Source: Methylomonas montana
GTDB lineage: Bacteria; Pseudomonadota; Gammaproteobacteria; Methylococcales; Methylomonadaceae
Assembly: GCF_030490285.1 (NCBI RefSeq)
Contig: NZ_CP129884.1
Location: forward strand, 1,984,001-2,048,000
Length of the DNA: 64,000 bases
Reading direction: 5' to 3'
Positions 53,722 through 61,868 of the stretch are shown one piece after another. The notes under the pieces were generated by a model that worked only from the letters and a program-made list of their open reading frames with translations, made no database searches and had not been told where the DNA came from. The translations under genes were made by a program, and so were the position numbers. Numbering within the stretch: position 1 is the stretch's first letter; every line of letters begins with the position of its first letter.

Positions 53722-54633
53722 ATGTTGCTGACCTTGAGCTTGGCGGTGATTATCGGCTTGCTGCTAGGCTTACTCGGTGGCGGCGGCTCGATTCTGACCG
53801 TGCCGATGCTGGTGTATGTACTGCACGTCGAACCGAAACTAGCCATCGTCACTTCGTTCGTAGTGGTGGGCATTTCCAGCCTGATGGCTTTAATTTCTCA
53901 TGCCCGGCGCGGCTCGGTGTGCTGGAAAAGCGGTTTGTTCTTTGGCCTGGCCGGCATGGTTGGCGCATTCGGTGGCGGACGTCTGGCGGCGCATTTTTCT
54001 GGCGATGTGTTGATGACGCTGTTTGGCTTGGTCAGCCTATCGACCGGTTTGTTGATGCTGCGCGGCAAACGTGGCGACAGCAAACCGGATACAGCCGGTT
54101 CGTTAACATCGGTCTGTCCGTTGCGGGTGCCATTTGTCCGGGTGCTGTTCGACGGTTTTTTTGTCGGCGGCTTGACCGGCATGGTTGGCGTCGGCGGCGG
54201 CTTTTTGATCGTGCCGGCGTTGACCTTACTGGTCGGTTTGCCGATGCAGGGCGCGGTGGGTACCTCGTTGTTGATCATAGCGATGAACGCGCTGGCCGGC
54301 TTGAGCGGCTTTAGTCAATCTGTTGCATTGGATTGGGAGTTGACAGCTATCGTTACCGTTGGCGCCATTTCCGGTAGCGCGGTCGGCGCATGGCTTTCGG
54401 CCTACGTCAAACCGGCGGCATTGCGCAAAGCATTCGGGATTATGGTGATACTGGTGGCCGGTTATGTGTTATCGCAAGCGGTGACAGAGCAGTTGCTGGC
54501 ATCGGTCGAGTTATGGTTGGCGGATGCCAAAGGGCCGGGGCAGGCAGCGGTTGGATTATTACTGGTGTTACTGGTGTTGCGCATTGGTCGCTTGATCCAC
54601 AAAGCCGATGCCGTTGTGTTCACACCACATTAA
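53722..54633 (+). CDS. TauE/SafE-family sulfite/sulfonate exporter-like permease
   Basis: A 303-residue membrane protein with two repeats of four or five helices. Each repeat starts with a glycine-rich motif (LLGLLGGGGSILTVPML and LTGMVGVGGGFLIVPALT), as in TauE/SafE anion permeases. It is predicted to export sulfite or a related organosulfur anion. It lies 14 bases after the persulfide dioxygenase gene, whose product is sulfite, so function and context agree. Confidence 0.88.
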   Translation: MLLTLSLAVIIGLLLGLLGGGGSILTVPMLVYVLHVEPKLAIVTSFVVVGISSLMALISHARRGSVCWKSGLFFGLAGMVGAFGGGRLAAHFSGDVLMTLFGLVSLSTGLLMLRGKRGDSKPDTAGSLTSVCPLRVPFVRVLFDGFFVGGLTGMVGVGGGFLIVPALTLLVGLPMQGAVGTSLLIIAMNALAGLSGFSQSVALDWELTAIVTVGAISGSAVGAWLSAYVKPAALRKAFGIMVILVAGYVLSQAVTEQLLASVELWLADAKGPGQAAVGLLLVLLVLRIGRLIHKADAVVFTPH

Positions 54634-54652
54634 CTAGCGAATGGGGATGAAA

Positions 54653-55081
54653 ATGGACAGCGAACATTTTGAACAAGTACATCAGAGCTGGAAAAGTCGG
54701 GTCGATGCCGTCGGTAACCTGCTGATTGAGGTCTTTCATTATCTGGCCTTATTCGTGATCGGCGCCAGCGTGGTTTGGTCCGGGGTGATTGCTTACGGCG
54801 GCATGATGCTGCAAGGTCACGCCACCATCGGCGACATACTGTTGCTGTTCATTTACCTGGAACTGGGGGCGATGGTGGGAATTTATTTCAAGACCAATGC
54901 GATGCCGGTACGTTGCCTGATTTACATCGCCATCACCGCGCTGGCCCGCTTGCTCATCGCCGATGTGCAGGCGCATCATGAAGCCGGAATGGGCATGTTA
55001 TGGGTATCGACGGCGATATTGCTGCTGGCGATTGCCACGCGGGTGATCCGCAAACCGCCGTCGGAATCAGAATACCACTGA
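54653..55081 (+). CDS. PsiE-like membrane protein
   Basis: A 142-residue protein with four transmembrane segments, of the phosphate-starvation-inducible PsiE type (GDILLLFIYLELGAMVGIYF, PVRCLIYIAITALARLLIAD). The role of this family is unknown. I take the ATG at 54653 because GGGGAT precedes it; one at 54641 has no such site. It is the third gene of the run. Between it and the multicopper oxidase are 162 bases without a recognised gene. Confidence 0.82.
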   Translation: MDSEHFEQVHQSWKSRVDAVGNLLIEVFHYLALFVIGASVVWSGVIAYGGMMLQGHATIGDILLLFIYLELGAMVGIYFKTNAMPVRCLIYIAITALARLLIADVQAHHEAGMGMLWVSTAILLLAIATRVIRKPPSESEYH

Positions 55082-55243
55082 GCGGAGTCAAACCGTTTTA
55101 GCTGGCGCAGGGAGGCGACGGCGCACCGGGCCAAAAAGCCAGGCGATCATCAAGGAGCAGTCACTGTTGGGGGATGAAAATGCCGCACAGACGGGATTTT
55201 CAAAACGATTATTAAAAGAACCTACCAAGGTCGAGGAGATGCT

Positions 55244-57022
55244 ATGAAACACACCATCAACCCTTCCCGCCGCCGTTTTTTTGCACAAACCGGCGCTGGA
55301 TTATTGGCCTATGCAGGATTGCCGGGCTGGTTACACGCTATGGAAGGGATGGGTGAGATGCCGAAAATGACACCGAAAAAGGCGTCGGCCAATTTTCATC
55401 CCGACGTGGAAATCAATTTGATTTGCAAACCGTCGTCTGTATCGATATTGCCAGGCCAACCGACCCAGGTTCTGCAATATTCCGGCAAACTGGTCAAAGG
55501 ACCGGCGAATACCTTGACCGAGATTCCCGGTTCGTATTTGGGGCCGGTGATGCGTTTCGAAAAAGGTCAGAAGATCCGAATCAATCTGCATAATCAACTC
55601 GACGAACCGACCGTCACCCACTGGCACGGCCTGCATGTGCCGGCGGAACAGGACGGCCATCCGCTTTATGCGATCGACAAGGGCGAAACCCTGGTCTACG
55701 AGTTCGAGATGCTCAATCGCGCCAGCATGAACATCTACCACCCGCATCCGCACAACACCACCGCCAAGCAGGTTTACCACGGTCTGGCCGGGGCTATATT
55801 GGTCAATGACGACGAAGAGCGCCGCCTGGAACTGCCGGGCGGAGAATATGAAGTGCCGATCGTGATTCAAGATCGGCTGTTCGACGCCAACAATCAACTG
55901 CAATATGTCCGTCAGATGCACGACCGCATGATGGGCTTTTACGGCGACCGTATTTTGGTCAACGGCCGCCCCGACTTTAAGCTCGACGTCGCCAGCCGGG
56001 CTTACCGCTTCCGTATCCTCAACGGCTCAACGGCGCGTATTTACAAGCTGGCCTGGGACGACGGCCATTCTGGTGCCAGCATACCCGTTACCGTAATCGG
56101 TACCGATGGCGGCTTGCTGGAAACACCCGTCAACAAACCTTACGTGATGCTGGCCCCCGGCGAACGTCTGGATGTGTGGGCGGATTTCAGCGGGCGTAAA
56201 GTCGGCTCACAGTTGGTATTGCGCAGCCGGTCTTTTTCAGGTGTGTTGCCAGGAATGGCCGAACGGATGATGACCGGCAAACACGGTGGTGACGACCAAC
56301 CGCACGGTGGCGGCGGTCATCGGATGGGGATGGGTATGCACGGCAGTGCATTGCCGGTCGGCAGCGATTATCCAATCTTCACGGTGCGCGTGACCAAAAA
56401 CATTAGCGATAGTCCGGCGCTGCCGAATAAACTGTCTACGATTAAACACTATACCGCTAACGACACCGCCAATCCCAACAAACCGGTGCCGATCGCTATT
56501 TCCGAAGGGCCGATGCGCATGGTCTTGAACGGCCGGCCCTATGCCTACAACGACATCCAGCCCAGCGAACGCATCCCGTTCAACACGGTGCAGTTGATGG
56601 AAATTTTTCATGCGCATGGCGGTCATGGTGGCGACAAAGCCCAAGGCGAAGGCGGTCACCGCATGGGCATGGGAATGCGCCACAGCAACGATAGCGGCGA
56701 TGGCAGCCCTAAAATGGGTGGAATGGGTGGAATGGGTGGCGGCGGCATGGGTATGATGATGGCGATGGCACACCCCATTCACTTGCACGGCCAGTATTTC
56801 CAAATCTTCAGCCGTACCGTTAGTAACAGTGACAGTCGGTCTTATGCCTCGGTCAAGGACGGTTTCATCGAAGGCGGCTGGAAAGATACCGTACTGGTGA
56901 TGCCGGGCGAGCGGGTCAAGATCATCAAGCCCTTCCAGGATTTTAAGGGTTTGTACATGTACCACTGCCACAATCTCGAACACGAGGACATGGGCATGAT
57001 GCGCGACTTTTTAGTGGAATGA
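55244..57022 (+). CDS. Tat-exported multicopper oxidase with Met/His-rich inserts
   Basis: A 592-residue periplasmic oxidase. The twin-arginine signal is SRRRFFAQTGAGLLAYAG. Four copper motifs are present: HWHGLHVP, HPHPHNTT, HPIHLHGQYF and YHCHNLEHEDMGMM (type 1 site with axial Met). Two low-complexity inserts rich in Gly, His and Met (about 350-370 and 460-505) resemble the copper-binding segments of CueO/CopA and CotA-like oxidases. It probably oxidises Cu(I) or another reductant with O2. GAGGAG precedes the ATG. The next gene has a copper-chaperone-like HMA domain, which supports a copper role. Confidence 0.9.
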   Translation: MKHTINPSRRRFFAQTGAGLLAYAGLPGWLHAMEGMGEMPKMTPKKASANFHPDVEINLICKPSSVSILPGQPTQVLQYSGKLVKGPANTLTEIPGSYLGPVMRFEKGQKIRINLHNQLDEPTVTHWHGLHVPAEQDGHPLYAIDKGETLVYEFEMLNRASMNIYHPHPHNTTAKQVYHGLAGAILVNDDEERRLELPGGEYEVPIVIQDRLFDANNQLQYVRQMHDRMMGFYGDRILVNGRPDFKLDVASRAYRFRILNGSTARIYKLAWDDGHSGASIPVTVIGTDGGLLETPVNKPYVMLAPGERLDVWADFSGRKVGSQLVLRSRSFSGVLPGMAERMMTGKHGGDDQPHGGGGHRMGMGMHGSALPVGSDYPIFTVRVTKNISDSPALPNKLSTIKHYTANDTANPNKPVPIAISEGPMRMVLNGRPYAYNDIQPSERIPFNTVQLMEIFHAHGGHGGDKAQGEGGHRMGMGMRHSNDSGDGSPKMGGMGGMGGGGMGMMMAMAHPIHLHGQYFQIFSRTVSNSDSRSYASVKDGFIEGGWKDTVLVMPGERVKIIKPFQDFKGLYMYHCHNLEHEDMGMMRDFLVE

Positions 57023-57059
57023 TCGCGATAGGTTAACTCACATTATCAGGGAGCACGAT

Positions 57060-58100
57060 ATGGCGGTCGGTAACAAACATTTAAAAATCGATGGCATGCA
57101 TTGTACGGGTTGCGAGGACATCATCAGCCAGGCGGTTGGCGTCTTACCCGGTGTACGTCACGTTAAAGCCAGCTATCGCAAAGCGGCGGTGGATGTTGAA
57201 TTTGACGAGGCATTAGTCGACGAAGCAAAGATACGCGAGTGTATAGAAGCTAAAGGCTATGTCGTTGAGGCAGGTTCTGTATCGACGACAGGCAAAATCA
57301 AACGCGGGCTGATTTTTCTGGTATTACTGGTGTTAGTCGGCGGCGTTGCGTTCTGGGGCAAAAGCCAGATGCCGGGCGTGATGCAGCAGATCAAGCCGCA
57401 GATGAGCTATGCCGTATTGCTGGGTATCGGATTTCTGACCGGTTTCCATTGCATCGGTATGTGCGGCGGTTTTGTGGTCGCTTATACCGATCCTGCCAGC
57501 TCAAAGACTCGACAGCTGCTGGCGCATCTGAACTATGCTTTTGGTAAAACTTTGTCCTACACCGTGCTCGGTGCCGGCTTTGGTTTGCTGGGTGCGACCA
57601 TCGCCATTACCCCGCAAATTCGCGGTGGTGTGGCGTTGGCCGCTAGTGTTTTTTTGCTGATTTACGGCTTGAAAATGCTCAATGTATTTGGGTTTCTGCG
57701 GGGTTTTAGCTTGCGCATGCCCAAAACTGTCAATCGAGCGGTAGCCGGCGAGTTGCGCAAGCCTTCACGCAGCGCTTTACGCACCGGCTTGTTGAGCGGA
57801 TTGCTATTGGGTTGTGGGCCGTTACAGGCGATGTACGTGATGGCGGCCGGCAGCGGTGATCCTTTTCAAGGTGGCATGATTCTGTTGATGTTCGGTTTGG
57901 GTACCTTGGTGCCTTTATTGGGATTCGGCCTGTTTGCCAGTGCGCTACCGCATGCCAGCATGCGGCAAATGGTCCGCGTATCGGGAATATTAGTCATTGC
58001 AATGGGAGCGATGATGGCTCAGCGCGGCATAGCGATGCTGAAAACCGGTCAGACCTCGGCAATGCCCCATCAAACTATGCCACAACAGCATATCAAGTAA
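57060..58100 (+). CDS. HMA metal-binding domain fused to a membrane domain (UreH/DsbD-like)
   Basis: A 346-residue fusion. Residues 1-75 are a heavy-metal-associated domain with CxxC in GMHCTGCEDII. The remainder is a six-to-seven-helix membrane domain of the sulfite-exporter/UreH type, with paired Cys motifs in GFHCIGMCGGFVVAY and LLLGCGPLQAMYVMA. The architecture matches proteins found beside cbb3 or bd oxidases that move copper or thiol equivalents. It starts 37 bases after the multicopper oxidase gene with GGGAG ahead of the ATG, and is followed by the cytochrome bd genes. Confidence 0.87.
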   Translation: MAVGNKHLKIDGMHCTGCEDIISQAVGVLPGVRHVKASYRKAAVDVEFDEALVDEAKIRECIEAKGYVVEAGSVSTTGKIKRGLIFLVLLVLVGGVAFWGKSQMPGVMQQIKPQMSYAVLLGIGFLTGFHCIGMCGGFVVAYTDPASSKTRQLLAHLNYAFGKTLSYTVLGAGFGLLGATIAITPQIRGGVALAASVFLLIYGLKMLNVFGFLRGFSLRMPKTVNRAVAGELRKPSRSALRTGLLSGLLLGCGPLQAMYVMAAGSGDPFQGGMILLMFGLGTLVPLLGFGLFASALPHASMRQMVRVSGILVIAMGAMMAQRGIAMLKTGQTSAMPHQTMPQQHIK

Positions 58101-58113
58101 AGAGAGGCTCAAA

Positions 58114-58344
58114 ATGCAGCACACTCCATTACCCAAGTCCAGTTTGTTGCGTTGGGAAATCGGCATCGCCATGCTGATCAAAATCCTGTTGTTGATCGGC
58201 CTATGGTTTCTGATTTTTCGCTGGATGGATAAGCCAACCAGCAAACCTGACATTGCCGAGCATTTTGCCTTGCCTGCTGCACAACCCCAAAGTAACTCAG
58301 CTTTTTCTTCTCAATCAACCCAGGAGTCTCGACATGTTCGGTGA
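58114..58344 (+). CDS. Candidate small bd-oxidase subunit (CydP-like)
   Basis: A 76-residue protein: short basic N-terminus, one transmembrane helix (about 17-38, [20 protein letters not shown]) and a polar, disordered tail. The size, the [11 protein letters not shown] pattern and the position directly before cydA agree with CydP, the putative small subunit of cytochrome bd in proteobacteria. Its last codons overlap the start of cydA by eleven bases. The assignment is by pattern and context. Confidence 0.75.
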   Translation: MQHTPLPKSSLLRWEIGIAMLIKILLLIGLWFLIFRWMDKPTSKPDIAEHFALPAAQPQSNSAFSSQSTQESRHVR

Positions 58345-59893
58345 TGATATTGTCATGCTATCCCGGATGCAGTTCGGTTTAACCGCGCTGTATCACTTTC
58401 TGTTCGTGCCGCTGACCTTAGGCATGACCTTTATCCTCGGCATCATGGAATCCGTTTATGTGATGACCGGCAAGGAAGTCTACAAGGACATGACCAAGTT
58501 CTGGGGCAAGTTGTTTGGCATCAACTTCGCGATGGGTGTTACCACCGGTCTGACGCTGGAATTCCAATTTGGCACCAACTGGGCCTATTACTCGCATTAC
58601 GTCGGCGACATCTTCGGGCCGTTGTTGGCCAGCGAAGGCTGGATGGCGTTCTTCCTGGAATCGACCTTTGTCGGTTTGTTCTTCTTCGGTTGGGACAAGC
58701 TGACCAAGGTGCAGCATCTGGTGGTGACCTGGTTGCTGGCGGTGGGCACCAGTCTTTCGGCGTTGTGGATTCTGATCGCCAACGGCTGGATGCAGTATCC
58801 GGTCGGCGCCGAATTCAATTACGAAACCTTGCGCATGGAAATGACCAGTTTTGCGGACGTGTTTTTCAACCCGGTCGCTCAGGTCAAGTTCGTGCATACC
58901 GTCGCAGCGGGGTACGTCACCGGCTCTATGTTCGTACTGGGCATCAGCTCCTGGTATTTGCTGAACAAGCGCGACATCGGTTTTGCCAGACGTTCGTTTT
59001 CGATTGCTTCGGCGTTTGGTTTGGCGTCGGTGTTGTCGGTGATCGTGCTCGGCGACGAGAGTGGATATACCTCCGGCGAAACCCAAAAAATCAAGTTGGC
59101 GGCGATCGAATCGGAATGGGAAACCCATCCCGCACCGGCCGGATTTACCGTGTTTGGTTTCCCTGATCAGGAAAACGAGAAAACCGATTTCGCGATCAAG
59201 ATTCCGTATGTACTGGGTTTAATCGCCACCCGTTCCATCGATGAAGATGTCAAAGGCCTGAAAGACTTGCGTGACGAGAGTGCCGTGCGAATTAAAAGCG
59301 GCATGGTGGCTTACGATAATTTGCAAAAGCTGCGCGCCGGCGATAAAAGCCCAACCATCAAACAACGCTTTGACGAACACAAAGCCGATCTGGGTTACGG
59401 CTTATTGTTGAAAAAATACACCGACAAAGTGGTCGATGCCGACGCCGCGACTATCGCCAAAGCGGCCAACGACACCATCCCCAAAGTCGCGCCGCTGTTC
59501 TGGACTTTCAGGATCATGGTGGCTTGCGGCTTCACCATGTTGTTCATCTTTGGCATGACGTTTTATTACTGTGCTACTCGCGTCGCCGATCAGAAGCGCT
59601 GGTTGCTGCGCATGGCGGTGTGGTGTATTCCCTTGCCCTGGATCGCCGCCGAAACAGGCTGGTTCGTTGCCGAAGTCGGCCGCCAACCCTGGACCATTTC
59701 CGGCGTATTGCCAACCCACATGAGCGTTTCCAGCCTCAGTGCCGATCAGCTCTGGTTCAGTATCGGCGGCTTTGCCTTGTTCTACACAGTATTGCTGGTC
59801 ATCGAAATGTATCTGATGCTGAAGTACGTCCGGCTTGGCCCCAGCAGTTTACATACCGGCCGTTATTGCTTCGAACAACAGGCCGCACATTGA
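58334..59893 (+). CDS. cydA: Cytochrome bd ubiquinol oxidase subunit I
   Basis: A 519-residue membrane protein, like E. coli CydA in length. It carries haems b558, b595 and d and the quinol site. The haem b595 ligand His21 (equivalent to E. coli His19) is in LTALYHFLF, and the haem signature [14 protein letters not shown] is present. The long Q-loop (about 220-390, with [20 protein letters not shown]) marks it as L-type. The ATG at 58334 gives [16 protein letters not shown], the conserved N-terminus. It overlaps the CydP-like gene. It reduces O2 to water without pumping protons and tolerates sulfide. Confidence 0.97.
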   Translation: MFGDDIVMLSRMQFGLTALYHFLFVPLTLGMTFILGIMESVYVMTGKEVYKDMTKFWGKLFGINFAMGVTTGLTLEFQFGTNWAYYSHYVGDIFGPLLASEGWMAFFLESTFVGLFFFGWDKLTKVQHLVVTWLLAVGTSLSALWILIANGWMQYPVGAEFNYETLRMEMTSFADVFFNPVAQVKFVHTVAAGYVTGSMFVLGISSWYLLNKRDIGFARRSFSIASAFGLASVLSVIVLGDESGYTSGETQKIKLAAIESEWETHPAPAGFTVFGFPDQENEKTDFAIKIPYVLGLIATRSIDEDVKGLKDLRDESAVRIKSGMVAYDNLQKLRAGDKSPTIKQRFDEHKADLGYGLLLKKYTDKVVDADAATIAKAANDTIPKVAPLFWTFRIMVACGFTMLFIFGMTFYYCATRVADQKRWLLRMAVWCIPLPWIAAETGWFVAEVGRQPWTISGVLPTHMSVSSLSADQLWFSIGGFALFYTVLLVIEMYLMLKYVRLGPSSLHTGRYCFEQQAAH

Positions 59894-59909
59894 CGGCGAG
59901 GAGATCATT

Positions 59910-60485
59910 ATGAACTTTATATTTAAAGCGGTTTCGGTATGGCTATTCATTTTGGCGGCAACGACGGCCCATGCCGAATCGCCTGCCGATCCGACTCGAC
60001 TGGATGAGGTGGCCGAGCGTGGCAGCCATGTGATGCCGTTTAGTCTGGAGAAGACCTTACATGTTTTTAATAAAACCGAGCATGGTGGCCTGCAGCAGGT
60101 GGTCGCCAAAGACGCCATTGATTATGAGCAAATTGGTTTGATCCGCCAACATTTGTTAGACATCAGCGAGCGCTTCAAACAAGGTGATTTTACCAAGCAA
60201 CGCCGTATCCACGGCAATGATATGCCGGGTTTGGCGGAGCTGGCGGCTGCGAATGGTGCGGTGCGTTTTGAATATCGAGAATTGCCGAACGGTGCGGAAA
60301 TCGAGTACAGCGCCGAACAGCCAGCGTTGGTCGGTGCAATCCATCGTTATTTCAATGCTCAACTCAGCGACCACGCTCGCCACGCAGTCGGCGGGCAAAC
60401 TCACCACGATCATAAAATGGACGAATCCCATCAACAACATAAGCATCATCAGCTTATGCTAAAACCTGCTGATAGTAAGGAGTAA
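59910..60485 (+). CDS. Exported His-rich protein between cydA and cydB
   Basis: A 191-residue secreted protein with a signal peptide (cleavage near AHA-ES). The core (about 25-150) contains MPFSLEKTLHVFNKTEHGG, RLRQ-type helical text (GLIRQHLLDISERFKQGDF) and AVRFEYRELPNGAEIEYS. The C-terminal tail has many His (HHDHKMDESHQQHKHH), so it could bind copper or nickel. Similar proteins are often labelled aspartate carbamoyltransferase in databases, but nothing here supports that. Placement inside the cyd genes suggests a role in assembly or metal/haem supply. It begins 16 bases after cydA and ends three before cydB. Confidence 0.72.
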   Translation: MNFIFKAVSVWLFILAATTAHAESPADPTRLDEVAERGSHVMPFSLEKTLHVFNKTEHGGLQQVVAKDAIDYEQIGLIRQHLLDISERFKQGDFTKQRRIHGNDMPGLAELAAANGAVRFEYRELPNGAEIEYSAEQPALVGAIHRYFNAQLSDHARHAVGGQTHHDHKMDESHQQHKHHQLMLKPADSKE

Positions 60486-60488
60486 ATC

Positions 60489-61628
60489 ATGTTCGATTAT
60501 GAAACCATCCGCCTGATCTGGTGGGTATTTATTGGTGTCGTCGGCATCGCCTTTGCATTGACTGAAGGTTTTGATTTTGGTGTCAGCACCTTGCTGCCGT
60601 TCATCGGTCAAAAAGACATTGAGCGTCGCGTGATCATCAACACCGTCGGTGCAACCTGGGAAGGCAATCAGGTCTGGCTGGTATTGCTGGGCGGCGCTAT
60701 ATTCGCGATTTGGCCGGCGGTCTATGCCACGCTGTTTTCCGGCTTGTATGTGGCCATGCTGCTGGTACTGTTTGCGCTGTTCTTTCGGCCGGCTGGTTTC
60801 GATTACCGGAGTAAGATCGAAGATCCGCGCTGGCGCAATGCCTGGGACTGGTGCCTGTTTTTGGGGGGAACCTTGCCGCCGATTCTACTTGGGGTGCTGG
60901 TCGGCAATCTGATCCTGGGATTGCCGTTTCATTTCGATCAAGATTTGCGGTCATTTTACGACGGCTCGTTCTGGGCTTTATTAAGTCCTTTTGCCTTGCT
61001 GTGCGGCGTGACAGGCCTGTTGCTAACCACCTTTCACGGTGCGTTATTTCTGAAATGGCGTAGTGAAGGCGTGATTCACGATCGTGCCGTGCTGGCCGTC
61101 GAAGCCCTGGGACCGATGCTGTTGACAGCACTGGCAGCCGCAACGCTGTGGGTATTTGTAAGCATAGACCGCCCCGAAATTATCCAGATGGCTGCGACTA
61201 ATGCACCTTCCAATCCCTTGAATAAAACCGTGATCGGCAATGGTGCGGGTTGGTTGCAGCACTTTATGGCTTATCCGTGGATGTGGTTGGCCCCGTTGTT
61301 GGGATTCGCCGGGATTTCGTTGGCCTGGCTGTTAGGCAAGGGCGAATCGAGAGTGGGGGCATTTATGTTTAACAGCCTGGGGATTGCCGGTATTGCCCTC
61401 ACTGTTGGCTTTGGCTTGTTTCCGTTCTTGCTGATTTCTAAAACCGATCCACGCTCCAGTCTGACTTTGTGGGACGGTAGTTCCAGCCATAGCACGATGC
61501 TATTGGCGTTCTGGATCACTATCGTATTTCTGCCTATTGTGCTGCTGTATACCCGCTGGGTTTACAAAATCATCTGGGGCAGCGTCACCGAAGCCAGTGT
61601 TTTAAACGACACTCACACACTTTACTGA
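60489..61628 (+). CDS. cydB: Cytochrome bd ubiquinol oxidase subunit II
   Basis: A 379-residue subunit with eight or nine transmembrane helices, the same size as E. coli CydB. Conserved text: WVFIGVVGIAFALTEGFDFG at the start, NTVGATWEGNQVWLVLLGGA, and the Asp/Glu residues there and at GFDFGVS that line the proton channel. It pairs with CydA to form the oxidase. It is followed by cydX with 11 bases between. Confidence 0.97.
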   Translation: MFDYETIRLIWWVFIGVVGIAFALTEGFDFGVSTLLPFIGQKDIERRVIINTVGATWEGNQVWLVLLGGAIFAIWPAVYATLFSGLYVAMLLVLFALFFRPAGFDYRSKIEDPRWRNAWDWCLFLGGTLPPILLGVLVGNLILGLPFHFDQDLRSFYDGSFWALLSPFALLCGVTGLLLTTFHGALFLKWRSEGVIHDRAVLAVEALGPMLLTALAAATLWVFVSIDRPEIIQMAATNAPSNPLNKTVIGNGAGWLQHFMAYPWMWLAPLLGFAGISLAWLLGKGESRVGAFMFNSLGIAGIALTVGFGLFPFLLISKTDPRSSLTLWDGSSSHSTMLLAFWITIVFLPIVLLYTRWVYKIIWGSVTEASVLNDTHTLY

Positions 61629-61639
61629 GGAGAAACATC

Positions 61640-61789
61640 ATGTGGTATTTCGCTTGGATACTCGGCGTCGGCTTCGCGGCGTCCTTTGCCATCATCAACG
61701 CCATGTGGCTGGAATCGGTGTGCGACATCGACACTCACGGCATCGATCAGTCTTGCGAAAGTTTGTCGAAAAATAAGGAAGGCGCCTAA
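61640..61789 (+). CDS. cydX: Cytochrome bd small subunit CydX
   Basis: A 49-residue single-helix subunit beginning MWYFAWILGVGFAASFAIIN, closely following the CydX pattern (MWYFAWILG) and followed by AMWLES. Its C-terminal half (VCDIDTHGIDQSCE) is longer than the 37-residue E. coli protein and has two Cys. AGGAG is ten bases ahead of the ATG. It stabilises the haem groups of CydAB. The stop at 61787-61789 is confirmed by translation. Confidence 0.94.
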   Translation: MWYFAWILGVGFAASFAIINAMWLESVCDIDTHGIDQSCESLSKNKEGA

Positions 61790-61820
61790 GGTCGAAAAAT
61801 GACAGCCGATAACGGGAGTA

Positions 61821-61850
61821 GGTGGCTGGGATCGTAAAGCCAGCCACCTT
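61821..61850. terminator. Hairpin between convergent cyd operon and TonB receptor
   Basis: Perfect 10-base stem AGGTGGCTGG / CCAGCCACCT with a 10-base loop, in the 79-base gap between convergent genes. No T run on either side, so a bidirectional terminator is likely but not certain. Confidence 0.7.
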
Positions 61851-61868
61851 GGTTCAAGCCGGCTTGGG

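Noticed and set aside
56237-56983. Minus-strand frame of 248 codons opposite the multicopper oxidase
   Set aside because: Antisense of the His/Met-rich coding sequence; no start signal or motifs.
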